A DNA stretch of 63,517 nucleotides, taken from NCBI GenBank assembly GCA_035363255.1, contig DAOSES010000014.1, forward strand, positions 1 through 63,517. Direction: 5' to 3'. The notes beneath the pieces are model-generated. The model saw nothing but the letters and a program-made list of their open reading frames with translations, searched no databases and was not told where the DNA came from. The position numbers were made by a program, and so were the translations under genes. The DNA is from T3SED10-260 sp035363255 (GTDB lineage Bacteria > Caldisericota > Caldisericia > UBA6126). Below are positions 1 to 8,636 of the stretch, one piece after another (position 1 is the first letter of the stretch; each line of letters begins with the position of its first letter).

Positions 1-2
1 TG

Positions 3-59
3 GAAGAGTGGCTCATATTTTCCGGAATGGTGGAGTTTTTGAATCGGAATATCCAATAA
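3..59 (+). CDS. Possible 3' end of a gene cut by the window edge
   Basis: The first 59 bases can be read as the last 18 codons of a protein ending in TAA at 57-59, after which the sequence turns very AT-rich and stop-dense. The tail contains a plausible amphipathic run (E-E-W-L-I-F-S-G-M-V-E-F-L) but is too short to identify. Frame 1 (stop at 40-42) and frame 2 (stop near 122) are also open here, so the frame is not certain. Bases 60-197 show no gene. Confidence 0.25.
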   Translation, partial: EEWLIFSGMVEFLNRNIQ

Positions 60-197
60 CACAATCTTTTATTATTGTATGCTCAAATTCCATAAACAAA
101 ACATTCCAAACAAAAAGATTTACATAAATTATTGCTTTCATTGATCATAATTTCATCATAGTTTGTTTTTTCTTTTTAAGGTTTATCTTCACAGTTT

Positions 198-225
198 TTG
201 CATGTTTAGTTATTTCTTATAGAAT
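198..225 (+). promoter_or_regulatory. Putative promoter of the TPR gene, possibly leaderless
   Basis: TTGCAT (198-203) and TAGAAT (220-225) are separated by 16 bases. The predicted transcript start, about seven bases after the -10 box, falls on the ATG at 232. No Shine-Dalgarno sequence lies before that ATG, so a leaderless mRNA is possible. The -35 box matches consensus in only three of six positions. Confidence 0.4.
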
Positions 226-231
226 TGTACT

Positions 232-1161
232 ATGAACAAGCATGAGTTGTTTTCAATACAACATGAGGGTATATGTGCTTACAATAAAAAGCAATATTCC
301 CAGGCTTTAGGTTTTTTTAAAACCTATCTAACTTATCTACCCAACGATCCTATGGCATTTTATAACCTATGCATAACTTTCGAAGAACTTAAGCAGTGGG
401 ATGAAGCTAAAAATGCTATTGAAAATTCGATACGCCTTGATCCTGATGTTCCTTATTTTTACCATCATCTTGCGTATGTTTACGCTAATCAAGGAAAATT
501 GGAACAAGCTAAGCAAAATTTTTCTAAAGCTGTGATGCTCGATCCAGAATATATTAATGCTCGGTACAATCTTGGGGTCATGTACGAATTACTTGATCAA
601 AAAGACAAAGCGATGGATGAGTTTAAGATTTGTATCGAAACAGATCCCGAATACATTTTTGCTCACAATCATCTTGCAGTGTTATACATGGATAAAGAAA
701 ACTGGGATGCTGCAAAAATGGAACTTGACGCAGGATTATCACTTTGCACTGAGGACCCCATCATTTATGGGACTCTTTCCGACTTCTTCGCCAGACAACA
801 TCAATTTGATAATGCTCTGGATGCTATTCAACAAGCTCTTGATATTTGCCCCAACCATATTACCTACCTTTTTAATCAGGCAGATATCTACTATCAAATG
901 CAAGAATTTCAGAAATCAAGAGATATTTGTCTCCAAGTACTAAGCAAAGAACCCAGTTTTATTCCAGCTTTAATCTTATTGGGTAACTACTACGAAAAAC
1001 ATAAAAATTCCACTATCGCACAACAATACTACCAACAGGCTCTCCAGCTAAATCCCGATCTTATCGAAATAAATCAAAGCATCAAAGATTTTTTTTCATC
1101 CCATTCCATCCAAGTCCCTCAAGAATCAGAACTGTCTGAGAAAGCAAAATCAAATGGGTAG
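232..1161 (+). CDS. TPR-repeat protein (eight repeats)
   Basis: This 309-residue soluble protein is made almost entirely of tetratricopeptide repeats. Eight consecutive 34-residue units cover roughly residues 5-280, each with the usual pattern of small residue, Y/F, A and a final D-P (for example L-D-P-D, L-D-P-E). TPR arrays are protein-protein interaction scaffolds; no enzyme domain, signal peptide or membrane segment is visible. The stop overlaps the start of the histidine kinase by 8 bp, which suggests translational coupling and perhaps a scaffold or sensor partner role for that kinase (inference). There is no Shine-Dalgarno sequence; the promoter appears to place the transcript start at the ATG. 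The specific function is unknown. Confidence 0.85.
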   Translation: MNKHELFSIQHEGICAYNKKQYSQALGFFKTYLTYLPNDPMAFYNLCITFEELKQWDEAKNAIENSIRLDPDVPYFYHHLAYVYANQGKLEQAKQNFSKAVMLDPEYINARYNLGVMYELLDQKDKAMDEFKICIETDPEYIFAHNHLAVLYMDKENWDAAKMELDAGLSLCTEDPIIYGTLSDFFARQHQFDNALDAIQQALDICPNHITYLFNQADIYYQMQEFQKSRDICLQVLSKEPSFIPALILLGNYYEKHKNSTIAQQYYQQALQLNPDLIEINQSIKDFFSSHSIQVPQESELSEKAKSNG

Positions 1162-2659
1162 AATAGACAAAAACAGGATCCTAATTGATGTAGAGTCAGA
1201 GTATAACAGCCCTTGCCTAAAATCCACCAAAGAGTATGCCATCCCCTTGCAAGATCTTTTGTTTTCAAAACAGTTTTGCATGTTTATTATTGAACCTATC
1301 GAACAAAAAATAGTGTTTTCCAGCGAATCTGCTTGCAAGCTCTATCAATATACCTGTGAAGAATTTATGAATATCCCATTTTATTCTTTAGATACTGCTC
1401 CATGGGCACAAGTTTGCGCTATGTTTTCCTTGTCAAAACTTCATCGAAGAAAACACTTTTATGCTACTCATCGCTTAAAAAACGATGATCTAATATATGT
1501 TGAAATTTTTCTAGGCCCCATTCAGGTTGAAGAACAAGTGTTGTTCTATGTTTTTATTCGTAATCTTACTGAGAAAAAAAAAGCTGAAGAACGCATCACA
1601 GCAAGTGAGAGAAGTTACAAATCACTTTTCGCAAATATGAAGCATCCATTTTCAAGTCAACAAATTATTATCAATCCGACAAGCAAGCAAAAAAACTGTT
1701 TTGTTATTCAAGCCAACGAACAATTTGCCTCAATGCTTGGTCTTCCTTTATCCAATATCTTGCATCAATCTTTTCCAGCCTTGATTTCATATCTTCAACC
1801 CAAATTCTTTGATTTCGACAAAATGCTAAATTCAGTCATGGATAAACAAGAACATATCACATGTGAACTAGATTTTATGTCAACCTCTAAGGTTTATCTT
1901 CTTACCCTATATCCTACCGAAAAAAACCATTTTGCTTCGATTTTTGAAGATATTACTTCCCAACGAGATTTAGAGGTATTGCGTAATGAATTCATCAATA
2001 CTCTTACTCACGAAATACGAACCCCACTGACATCCATTAAAGCTGGCATTGAACTTTGGTTCAAAAACAAAGACTCAAATGCACCTGAAATTCAAAACCT
2101 TCCTGATATCATCAACAAGAATATTCACCGCCTACATCTGTTAACCAACAACGTTTTGGACCTTCAAAAAATCAACCATCAGAGCTTGCTCCAAGATTAT
2201 TCTCTCACCTCTTTAAACGCACTCATTCTTGATCAAATCAATCAGATTCAACCCCTCATTCATGAAAAATCAGTAAAAATCGAAATAGAGCTGGACCAAA
2301 CTATACAATTGTTCTATTTTAACTCGGATAAAATATCACGAGTTTTGCAAAACCTTCTAAGCAATGCTTTAAAATATACTGATAAAGGTTATATAAAGAT
2401 AAGTAGCAAAAAAAAGGATAAATGGATCGAAATCAGCGTAGAAGATAGTGGCTTGGGTATAAAAAATGAAGACCAGCCCTATCTATTCGATACTTTTTTC
2501 CAATCTGCACCGAGTAAGAGCAAGGGTTCAGGATTGGGTCTTGCCATTGTCAAAAAGATCATCGATTTACACGGTGGAAAAATATGGGTAAATTCCACAC
2601 TCAATATGGGTAGTACTTTTTGTTTTACACTTCCTTATACTCTTACATTAGAAAATTAG
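1154..2659 (+). CDS. PAS-domain sensor histidine kinase, orphan
   Basis: Soluble two-component sensor kinase of 501 residues without membrane segments. Two PAS-like regions occupy about 35-145 and 150-265. The HisKA domain follows with the phospho-acceptor His at about residue 286 (motif T-H-E-I-R-T-P-L). The HATPase_c domain carries the N box (N-L-L-S-N-A-L-K-Y), G1 (D-S-G-L-G-I), F box (F-D-T-F-F) and G2 (G-S-G-L-G-L-A-I). All catalytic elements are intact, so it should autophosphorylate. The signal is presumably cytoplasmic (redox, ligand or light sensed by PAS), which is inference. No response regulator lies next to it or anywhere in the window, so its partner is elsewhere. It follows the TPR gene with an 8-bp overlap and precedes msrA by 15 bp. 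Confidence 0.93.
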   Translation: MGRIDKNRILIDVESEYNSPCLKSTKEYAIPLQDLLFSKQFCMFIIEPIEQKIVFSSESACKLYQYTCEEFMNIPFYSLDTAPWAQVCAMFSLSKLHRRKHFYATHRLKNDDLIYVEIFLGPIQVEEQVLFYVFIRNLTEKKKAEERITASERSYKSLFANMKHPFSSQQIIINPTSKQKNCFVIQANEQFASMLGLPLSNILHQSFPALISYLQPKFFDFDKMLNSVMDKQEHITCELDFMSTSKVYLLTLYPTEKNHFASIFEDITSQRDLEVLRNEFINTLTHEIRTPLTSIKAGIELWFKNKDSNAPEIQNLPDIINKNIHRLHLLTNNVLDLQKINHQSLLQDYSLTSLNALILDQINQIQPLIHEKSVKIEIELDQTIQLFYFNSDKISRVLQNLLSNALKYTDKGYIKISSKKKDKWIEISVEDSGLGIKNEDQPYLFDTFFQSAPSKSKGSGLGLAIVKKIIDLHGGKIWVNSTLNMGSTFCFTLPYTLTLEN

Positions 2660-2674
2660 CCTGGGGGTTTATTT

Positions 2675-3238
2675 ATGCCTGAAAGTCATAGTGAGATTGC
2701 AGTTTTTGCCGGTGGGTGTTTTTGGTGTATGGAAGCAGTTTTTGATCTTCTACCTGGTATCATACAATTAGTTCCTGCTTATGCTGGTGGAAATACATCT
2801 AATCCAAGGTATGAACAGGTATGTGCTGGCGATACTGGTCATGCAGAAGTGATACATATTACTTTCGATCCCAAGCAGATATCGTATTTAGATTTATTGA
2901 AAATCTTTTTTGTTGCTCACAATCCATGTACTATCAACCAACAAGGTGCTGATATTGGAAGCCAGTATCGTTCAGCAATTTTCTACGCAAATGAAAAACA
3001 AAAAGAGATTGCTTCTACCTATATCAAACAGTTATCACAAAAGGGAATTTATCAAGATTCTATTGTTACCGAACTCCTACCTCTTACAACTTTTTATCCT
3101 GCCGAGGAGTATCACCACAAGTATTACTCAAAACATCCAGATCAGGCCTATTGCCAGATATCGATCAAGAGTAAAGTCAATAAAATAAAGAAGCTCATTG
3201 AGACTGATGGTCAATCCAAAACAGATGATGCCAATTAA
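2675..3238 (+). CDS. msrA: Peptide methionine (S)-S-oxide reductase MsrA
   Basis: Reduces the S-epimer of methionine sulfoxide in proteins, repairing oxidative damage with thioredoxin as usual reductant. The signature G-C-F-W-C-M-E-A places the catalytic Cys at residue 15, with Cys18 in the same motif. The family blocks around Y-R-S-A-I-F-Y and the Y-H-Q/K-Y-Y region (here H-H-K-Y-Y) are present, and a further Cys in A-Y-C-Q near residue 160 may act as resolving residue. At 187 residues it is a single-domain MsrA without a fused MsrB. A G-rich ribosome site (TGGGGG) lies before the ATG. Placement right after an orphan sensor kinase makes an oxidative-stress link attractive but unproven. Confidence 0.95.
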   Translation: MPESHSEIAVFAGGCFWCMEAVFDLLPGIIQLVPAYAGGNTSNPRYEQVCAGDTGHAEVIHITFDPKQISYLDLLKIFFVAHNPCTINQQGADIGSQYRSAIFYANEKQKEIASTYIKQLSQKGIYQDSIVTELLPLTTFYPAEEYHHKYYSKHPDQAYCQISIKSKVNKIKKLIETDGQSKTDDAN

Positions 3239-3995
3239 CCTGATTTTAGCAGTAAAATCTGCATTTCACCTTATAAAGATTCATCCCAAAGAAACAATCA
3301 GCATAGCTCTTCTAATTTACATCATTGACTCATTAATAACTATTCCCTTGTATCCACATCTGACACAGATCAATATGATGGAAAATCCTAATTCAATCAT
3401 AACTTACATAAGCAAGGTTTTGTCAAATCAATCCAATTTTATCTATCTCCTGGTTTTCATGATTTTTGGGTTAATAGTTTCTTTGCTGATACGAATTTAT
3501 TACATTAGCTTAGCATTAAATTTTTTTTCAGCAAAACCCATGAAGTCTGTCTCAGGCAATTTAATTAGCTGTTTATCCCTCTTGCCACTTATCTGTTTTG
3601 CAAATCTAATTTACTACATGATCTCTTTTTTTGGCTTTTTGTTGTTACTCGTCCCAGGAATCATTTTTATGTTAGTTTTTTATTTTTATGAATATGGTCT
3701 AGTTACTAGACAATGTAGTTTTTTTAAATCATTTTCAGAAAGCCAAAACTTAACTCGATCTTATCGTTTTCAACTTCTCGGGATCATTGTTTTTTTCAAT
3801 ATTCTTTTCTTTTCAATAAGTTCATTGATTAGCTCTATTTTTGGAGAGCTTTTTCTAACTTCTTTCACTCTCACTGCCTTGATTAATCATATCAGCAACC
3901 TATTCTATGTGCTCCTCATGAGTCATATATACCTACAGCTTAAAACTATAAAATCAAGTAACACAAAATCCATTATCGATACTAATGAAATATAA
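3225..3995 (+). CDS. Multi-pass membrane protein (DUF975/GPDPase-membrane-domain-like)
   Basis: About 256 residues with five or six hydrophobic helices. The stretch L-L-V-P-G-I-I-F followed by a F/Y-rich helix and a S-x-x-L-T-R-S loop resembles the DUF975 / glycerophosphodiester-phosphodiesterase membrane-domain superfamily of poorly characterised integral membrane proteins. No catalytic domain is attached. The start is uncertain: an in-frame TTG at 3198 and ATGs at 3207, 3225 and 3228 all overlap the end of msrA and none has a clear ribosome site; I chose 3225. Overlap suggests cotranscription with msrA. Function unknown. Confidence 0.7.
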   Translation: MMPINLILAVKSAFHLIKIHPKETISIALLIYIIDSLITIPLYPHLTQINMMENPNSIITYISKVLSNQSNFIYLLVFMIFGLIVSLLIRIYYISLALNFFSAKPMKSVSGNLISCLSLLPLICFANLIYYMISFFGFLLLLVPGIIFMLVFYFYEYGLVTRQCSFFKSFSESQNLTRSYRFQLLGIIVFFNILFFSISSLISSIFGELFLTSFTLTALINHISNLFYVLLMSHIYLQLKTIKSSNTKSIIDTNEI

Positions 3996-4019
3996 TCCCA
4001 TAAGCTAAACAACCGGTTC

Positions 4020-4250
4020 ATGCTTACCATACGATGTGCTAAATGTAAGTCCAAGTTATTTAAGTATCAAAAAATTGGTTTCGGTAAAGTGTTAAAATGC
4101 TTCAAAGATAGAATCAATCATACCAATTACCAATTAGATGGCTTCAGAATGATTTGCTCTTGTGGTAATATGATTGCGATAGATAAAGAAACCTATTTTC
4201 AAATGAAACAAGGTCAGTTTACTTGTTCTGGAACAAAAGATCCGATTTGA
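4020..4250 (+). CDS. Small Zn-ribbon-like protein
   Basis: A 76-residue protein with a C-x2-C pair near the N-terminus (C-A-K-C-K), a single Cys near residue 25, and a C-x-C pair near residue 47 (C-S-C-G-N). This spacing suggests a small zinc-binding fold of the kind found in Com-like or rubredoxin-like zinc ribbons. No Shine-Dalgarno sequence is visible before ATG 4020. It follows the membrane protein by 24 bp and its end abuts the convergent Fe-S gene directly. I do not recognise a characterised family; function unknown. Confidence 0.6.
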   Translation: MLTIRCAKCKSKLFKYQKIGFGKVLKCFKDRINHTNYQLDGFRMICSCGNMIAIDKETYFQMKQGQFTCSGTKDPI

Positions 4251-5072
4251 TTATTTTATCCTTCCTTGTATGCTTAACTCCTCTTTAATTAAAGGTATGT
4301 TCTTGCCTGATAGTTTTAGGGCTTCAACAACAAGTCGAAACAAAGAACTACAACAAGGAACTTCCATAGTTGCGACTGTGATGCTCCTTAATTGATTATT
4401 TTTAAATATTTCAACCAGTTTATCTAGATAGGGACCAGTATCATCGAGTTTGGGACAAGCTATGATTAGTTTTTTTCTTCGCAGAAGATCTGAATGAAAA
4501 CTTCCTAATGCGAACGCAGAACAAGATGCTGCTATGAGAAGATGTGCATCATGAAGAAAAGATGCATTAGTAGGCACCAAGTGTAGTTGGATGGGCCAAT
4601 GAGTGAGTTCAGAATTTGTGTCGTGGTTTGATTGCTGAAGCATGTTGTCATTAGTGGAAGGTTCTCTGTTTTGTATGATACTGCCAGGGCAAGTAGGTGT
4701 CGATATGGATATAGCGAAATCCGGAACAGGTAGACCGTGATCATGAAGATAACTGATAGCTTCAGCCAAAAGCTTTGATTCATTGTGTTCTTTAAGGTGT
4801 TGGAGATGGGCTTTAATAGTGTTGGTTCCCTGTTTTACGATGCTTTCCATTACTTTGAATTCATCGTAGGGCTCTGCTTCGCGTTCCTCGATAGATATGG
4901 CATCCATCGGGCAATGACCAAGACAGGCCCCAAGACCATCACAAAAATAATCACTTATCAACCGAGCTTTGCCGTCAATGATTTGTAAAGCTCCTTCTTG
5001 ACAATTCGGTATGCATTCTCCGCATCCATTACACAAATCGTGATTAATGTGAACAATTTTTCTTTTTGCCAT
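4251..5072 (-). CDS. 4Fe-4S ferredoxin-type protein of the anaerobe 'CPKLD' family
   Basis: The 273-residue protein starts with a ferredoxin domain: a complete C-x2-C-x2-C-x3-C motif (C-N-G-C-G-E-C) and a second motif C-x5-C-x3-C-P (C-D-G-L-G-A-C-L-G-H-C-P) that lacks one of the usual cysteines. The same incomplete second motif is typical of this family. The C-terminal half carries its other hallmarks: A-A-S-C-S-A-F-A, C-P-K-L-D-D and M-E-V-P-C-C. These proteins are widespread in strict anaerobes and sometimes annotated as ATP-binding or ferredoxin; their substrate is not known. I start at ATG 5072 because GGAG lies at proper distance before it; the upstream ATG at 5084 contains that ribosome site. 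Confidence 0.88.
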   Translation of the reverse strand: MAKRKIVHINHDLCNGCGECIPNCQEGALQIIDGKARLISDYFCDGLGACLGHCPMDAISIEEREAEPYDEFKVMESIVKQGTNTIKAHLQHLKEHNESKLLAEAISYLHDHGLPVPDFAISISTPTCPGSIIQNREPSTNDNMLQQSNHDTNSELTHWPIQLHLVPTNASFLHDAHLLIAASCSAFALGSFHSDLLRRKKLIIACPKLDDTGPYLDKLVEIFKNNQLRSITVATMEVPCCSSLFRLVVEALKLSGKNIPLIKEELSIQGRIK

Positions 5073-5149
5073 TTTCAACTCCATTTTAACATGGTCTAGA
5101 TATTATCATTCAACACAACACGAAAAAGAAAAAAAAGTTTAATGCTTTA

Positions 5150-6772
5150 TTAGGGGATAATGACACGAATGATGGGTGAGTCAAGGCTTTCTATAACATT
5201 ATCATCAGTGATTTGTTGAAAAGCTGTAAGGGTAAAACGGTATAAAACTTGTTTTTCTATGTGGACTTCACATGATCTTGCATCATTGGCAAGTTTCATT
5301 ACTTGTTTACGCTCAGTTGTAAGATCGTATAGTATAAAACCATCCACTTTAAAATTGTATTCCCATGAAATGATCAATTTTCCTTCTTCTTCATTGTATA
5401 AGTAGCTTATATTTCGTGGAGATAATGGAGTCTCAGGATTCAAGATGAGATTAGTTTTATTTGAAAAGATCTCACCTTTATGATTTTTCGCTGCTACCTT
5501 GTATTCAAGAATATCACCTGGAAGAATATCTTCATCTCTATACCAGGATTGATTTGGAGGTAGTGTGGAACTTATTGCTTGAAAGTTTCCTTTTTTGTTT
5601 TTTCTACGATACACCACAAAACCATCTTCGTCTAAGGAATTATCCATCCATTCTAATTGCACGCCATGGGTTGAGGCATAGTTTATGGTCAGGTAGGTTG
5701 GAGAATAGGGTAATTCGCAAATGTAGGACATCGCATCGAGAATGCGTGGATAATAATCTGCATATGTTGGATACAAATCTCTGTTTTGTGAGTATTCAAG
5801 CATCAAATCATACAAAAAGTCAGTATATATAAATCCACGCATATAGGTATCATTAAGGTATTTTAATGCTTCTTCCAAGCCATTTTCTTCCTGATAAATC
5901 GATATCATTGCAGAAAGTATAAGATGTTCGTTAAATGAAGATTCCCAAGAATGGTAACCCTGATTCATCATCTCTCTCCAGATGGGTTGAAATAACTTAC
6001 TCTGTCGAAGGATGGATTCACGGTTTCGTGAACTTAAGGGATTAATGAAAGATTGGCTAAAATCGTGATAAATCTGCTTGGATAATGCTTGTGGATTGTC
6101 GAAAATTGGTTGTTTTTCAATGCCATCAGAAGGACCTATAATACTATACAATTGACTAGAAACGTTTATGCCATAACCATCTTCATATACTAGAGGGGAT
6201 AGAATAATGGAGTAACTATATCGATTAGGACCAAAAAAATCTTCAAGTCTTTGTATATATTCTTTATCCGAGATAAACTCCGAAACAATAGTGATATGCT
6301 TTCGATAAAATTCTCTGTGTGAATCATAAAAGTCCATAAAACGTGTTTTTTTGGCAAAATCCCTGAGTAGCTCTAAAAAATCATTAAGTTTTTTATCTCC
6401 ACCTGCTTTATCAATGATGTATTTTGGAATAGAAGTTTTTATCTGAAGTTCGGGTGGATCAGACAAGTGTAGCATTAGAGCATGGGGTATTTCCTGGCTA
6501 AAACCATGCATAAACCACATCATGGCATATTGACGAAGAACTGGGTGTTCCCAGTAAGGTCCAAAATGCTCATAAGCTTCATTCATATATTCAATATCAA
6601 ATCTACACATAGGCCAATATCCAGTCATCAACTGAACTACATTCATTAATTCAATACGAGGGTCTGTTATAACTCGTATTGTTTTTTTTTCTGAAGCAAC
6701 AGCCGGGTCTGAGTTTAACATGCATAGTATTGTGATACCAAGCATAAACCATCCTAAAAATTTTTTAAACAT
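5150..6772 (-). CDS. Secreted DUF4932 protein with two C-terminal FN3 domains
   Basis: A signal peptide (K-K-F-L-G-W then a hydrophobic stretch, cleavage after A-V-A-S near residue 26) leads a 540-residue exported protein. Residues about 30-330 match DUF4932: a start like I-R-V-I-T-D-P-R-I-E-L, a H-F-x-x-Y-x-x-H-P block and a M-H-G-F motif followed by a L-H-L motif. Several conserved His residues could suggest a hydrolase, but this is not established. Two fibronectin type III-like domains follow at about 365-450 and 455-540. The start at 6772 has a ribosome site (AAGGATAGGA); a longer frame to 6838 adds 22 non-signal residues and is rejected. The gene stands alone. Confidence 0.72.
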   Translation of the reverse strand: MFKKFLGWFMLGITILCMLNSDPAVASEKKTIRVITDPRIELMNVVQLMTGYWPMCRFDIEYMNEAYEHFGPYWEHPVLRQYAMMWFMHGFSQEIPHALMLHLSDPPELQIKTSIPKYIIDKAGGDKKLNDFLELLRDFAKKTRFMDFYDSHREFYRKHITIVSEFISDKEYIQRLEDFFGPNRYSYSIILSPLVYEDGYGINVSSQLYSIIGPSDGIEKQPIFDNPQALSKQIYHDFSQSFINPLSSRNRESILRQSKLFQPIWREMMNQGYHSWESSFNEHLILSAMISIYQEENGLEEALKYLNDTYMRGFIYTDFLYDLMLEYSQNRDLYPTYADYYPRILDAMSYICELPYSPTYLTINYASTHGVQLEWMDNSLDEDGFVVYRRKNKKGNFQAISSTLPPNQSWYRDEDILPGDILEYKVAAKNHKGEIFSNKTNLILNPETPLSPRNISYLYNEEEGKLIISWEYNFKVDGFILYDLTTERKQVMKLANDARSCEVHIEKQVLYRFTLTAFQQITDDNVIESLDSPIIRVIIP

Positions 6773-6995
6773 ATTCCTATCCTTTCGCTGAAATCCAATA
6801 TATGATAGTTTATTAAAAACTTCTGTCAATATGGGCAAATACTAATGTTTAAAAATAGAAAGAAAAAACAATACATTTTATATGCATTTAAACAAACAAA
6901 AAATACAGTTTTAATGCAAATACCTTAGCGAGTTCAAAATAAGCTCATACTACGAATAATAAAATTGGATGCAAGCTAGTAAAAATCTTTACTGA

Positions 6996-7508
6996 TCATT
7001 GCTTTTCGTACTTTTCAATTTCTGTATTTTTATAAAGCAATTCTATCGAAGCTTGCTTAAACATTTCTTCTGATTCTTTTCCTGCATGGTAGGGTCTTTC
7101 ACAATAAACTCTTTTTATCCCACAATTGATTATGAGCATAGCACAAACTCGACATGGGGTCATTTTACAATACAATGTAGCTCCATGAATGGAGATACCA
7201 AGTTTGGCTGCTTGACATATAGCATTTTGTTCTGCATGAACAGTTCGTGTACAATGCTGCGAAACTGAACCGTCTTCATGCACTACTTTTTTCATTTGAT
7301 GACCAATTTCATCGCAATGAGGAAAGCCAATAGGAGAACCAACATACCCAGTAACAAGAATCTGATGATCTCGAGCAATAACACAGCCACTTCTCCCACG
7401 ATCACAGGTAGCTCGTTTTGATATAGCGTAAACCACTTCCATAAAATAATCATCCCAGGAAGGACGAACATAGGTACTACTGGGTTTATTGCCTTGATTG
7501 AATGTCAT
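6996..7508 (-). CDS. dCMP/cytidine deaminase family protein (ComEB-like)
   Basis: A zinc-dependent deaminase of 170 residues. The zinc and catalytic motif H-A-E-Q-N-A and the P-C-R-V-C motif are intact, preceded by an S-G-C-V-I-A strand and a G-Y-V-G-S-P-x-G-x-x-H-C-D-E loop characteristic of deoxycytidylate deaminases of the ComEB type. The likely reaction is dCMP to dUMP, feeding thymidylate synthesis. GGAGG precedes the ATG. The start lies 23 bp inside the end of the upstream P-loop kinase gene, so the two are translationally coupled, which suggests a joint nucleotide role (inference). ComEB is named after a competence locus but no competence genes are present. Confidence 0.9.
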   Translation of the reverse strand: MTFNQGNKPSSTYVRPSWDDYFMEVVYAISKRATCDRGRSGCVIARDHQILVTGYVGSPIGFPHCDEIGHQMKKVVHEDGSVSQHCTRTVHAEQNAICQAAKLGISIHGATLYCKMTPCRVCAMLIINCGIKRVYCERPYHAGKESEEMFKQASIELLYKNTEIEKYEKQ

Positions 7509-8040
7509 GTATAACCTCCAGACATTGTTTTTCTAAGTACTCGAAACTTCCAGTGTTCATGATAGTGATGTCAGCCATTGCGATGGGCCCACCTTTTTCT
7601 AATTGGGTGATTTCCGCATGATCTCTGCTTCGTGCAATATCTTCGCTTAAAGGTCTTTCGCTTCTTATTTTCAATCGTTGATACCGTAAATTTGGTGGAG
7701 CATAAACGGCTATAACAACACTTTGATGCAAAAAATTTTGTTTAAAAATTAAGTATTCTGAATAACTATACAAACCGTCCGCTACCACGGGAGATTTTAT
7801 AGTAAGGTCTTTAAGCTGATCAAGGTTTAATGTTGCGTATGCAGACATACCATATTCTTGTCGGATGGATTCTCGTACCAATCTTTCATTAAATTCATTT
7901 ACTTCCATTTTTCTTTCTTCAAGTATTTTCATGGTGATACGACCAATGTGAAAATAATGAAATCCATTTTTAATAAAATGGCTCGATACGACAGATTTAC
8001 CAGCTCCGCACAAGCCAGCTATAAAAACAACTTTATTCAT
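7486..8040 (-). CDS. P-loop kinase, UPF0200/dephospho-CoA-kinase-like
   Basis: A 184-residue nucleotide-binding protein with Walker A G-L-C-G-A-G-K-S-V near residues 9-17. It has a basic R-x-R-S-E-R-P lid-like segment and a late A-D-I-T-I-M-N-T-G-S motif. That last motif and the overall plan resemble UPF0200 and archaeal dephospho-CoA-kinase-like proteins rather than bacterial CoaE. Substrate unknown; a nucleoside monophosphate kinase role would suit its overlap with the deaminase gene. AAAGGAG lies 10 bases before the ATG. It is divergent from the membrane gene at 8148, with 107 bp between them in which I see no clear promoter. Confidence 0.75.
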   Translation of the reverse strand: MNKVVFIAGLCGAGKSVVSSHFIKNGFHYFHIGRITMKILEERKMEVNEFNERLVRESIRQEYGMSAYATLNLDQLKDLTIKSPVVADGLYSYSEYLIFKQNFLHQSVVIAVYAPPNLRYQRLKIRSERPLSEDIARSRDHAEITQLEKGGPIAMADITIMNTGSFEYLEKQCLEVIHDIQSRQ

Positions 8041-8147
8041 CCAGTAGATCTCCTTTCGAAGCAGTCTATCTTATGGCTTAATATAAAAAAAAGCTATACT
8101 ATATTCAAGTTATAATTAGAAGTTAAAATGAAAATAAAGGTGTGATA

Positions 8148-8636
8148 ATGAAAATTCTTGAAGAGCAGCTTTTGTTCCCATTATTCTATCTTTTCTTTTC
8201 TATTTTTGTCGCTATAGCTTTGTTTTTTACTTATATTTCTTATCTTCAACTTCAAGGTATAGCTCCGACTTATCACCAAGAACCCTTATGGTTCAATATA
8301 CTCATGAGTTTGTTGTTTTCCTTTTTTACCTGGATTGTTTATCAGTTTAAGACATTAAAGATATTACTAACTGATCAAGTGCTAGAAGTAAGTTTTGGTA
8401 TCTTTAAGCGATCAATTTTACGGACAGAAATTGCAAAAGTGTATCCTGATCAATTAAATCCTTTTTTTGCGTATGGTGGTTGGGGTATCAGAACAGGTCG
8501 CCATCTTGGTCAAAGAAGATTAGTTTATAATTTACCTGGTAAAAAAAACATTGTCATTGCATTGAAAGACAAAAAACATGAATTTGTATTTTCAGTGAAC
8601 TCGCCGGAACATTTTATTCTTGTTTTAAAATCATAA
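8148..8636 (+). CDS. Membrane protein with PH-like domain
   Basis: Two hydrophobic helices (about residues 8-35 and 50-70) are followed by a C-terminal domain with the pattern of bacterial PH-like domains found in YdbT-type and related membrane proteins: a beta-rich stretch with L-x-V-S-F-G-I-F and an R-T-E-I-A-K motif, then G-G-W-G-I-R. Length 162 residues. The ATG at 8148 is preceded by AAAGGTG; the earlier in-frame GTG at 8142 lies within the spacer and is unlikely. The last 23 bp overlap the convergent HAD phosphatase gene. Function unknown, probably membrane or lipid associated. Confidence 0.7.
   Translation: MKILEEQLLFPLFYLFFSIFVAIALFFTYISYLQLQGIAPTYHQEPLWFNILMSLLFSFFTWIVYQFKTLKILLTDQVLEVSFGIFKRSILRTEIAKVYPDQLNPFFAYGGWGIRTGRHLGQRRLVYNLPGKKNIVIALKDKKHEFVFSVNSPEHFILVLKS

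Noticed and set aside
5073..5084. Upstream ATG of the Fe-S protein
   Set aside because: This ATG contains the GGAG ribosome site used by the ATG at 5072.
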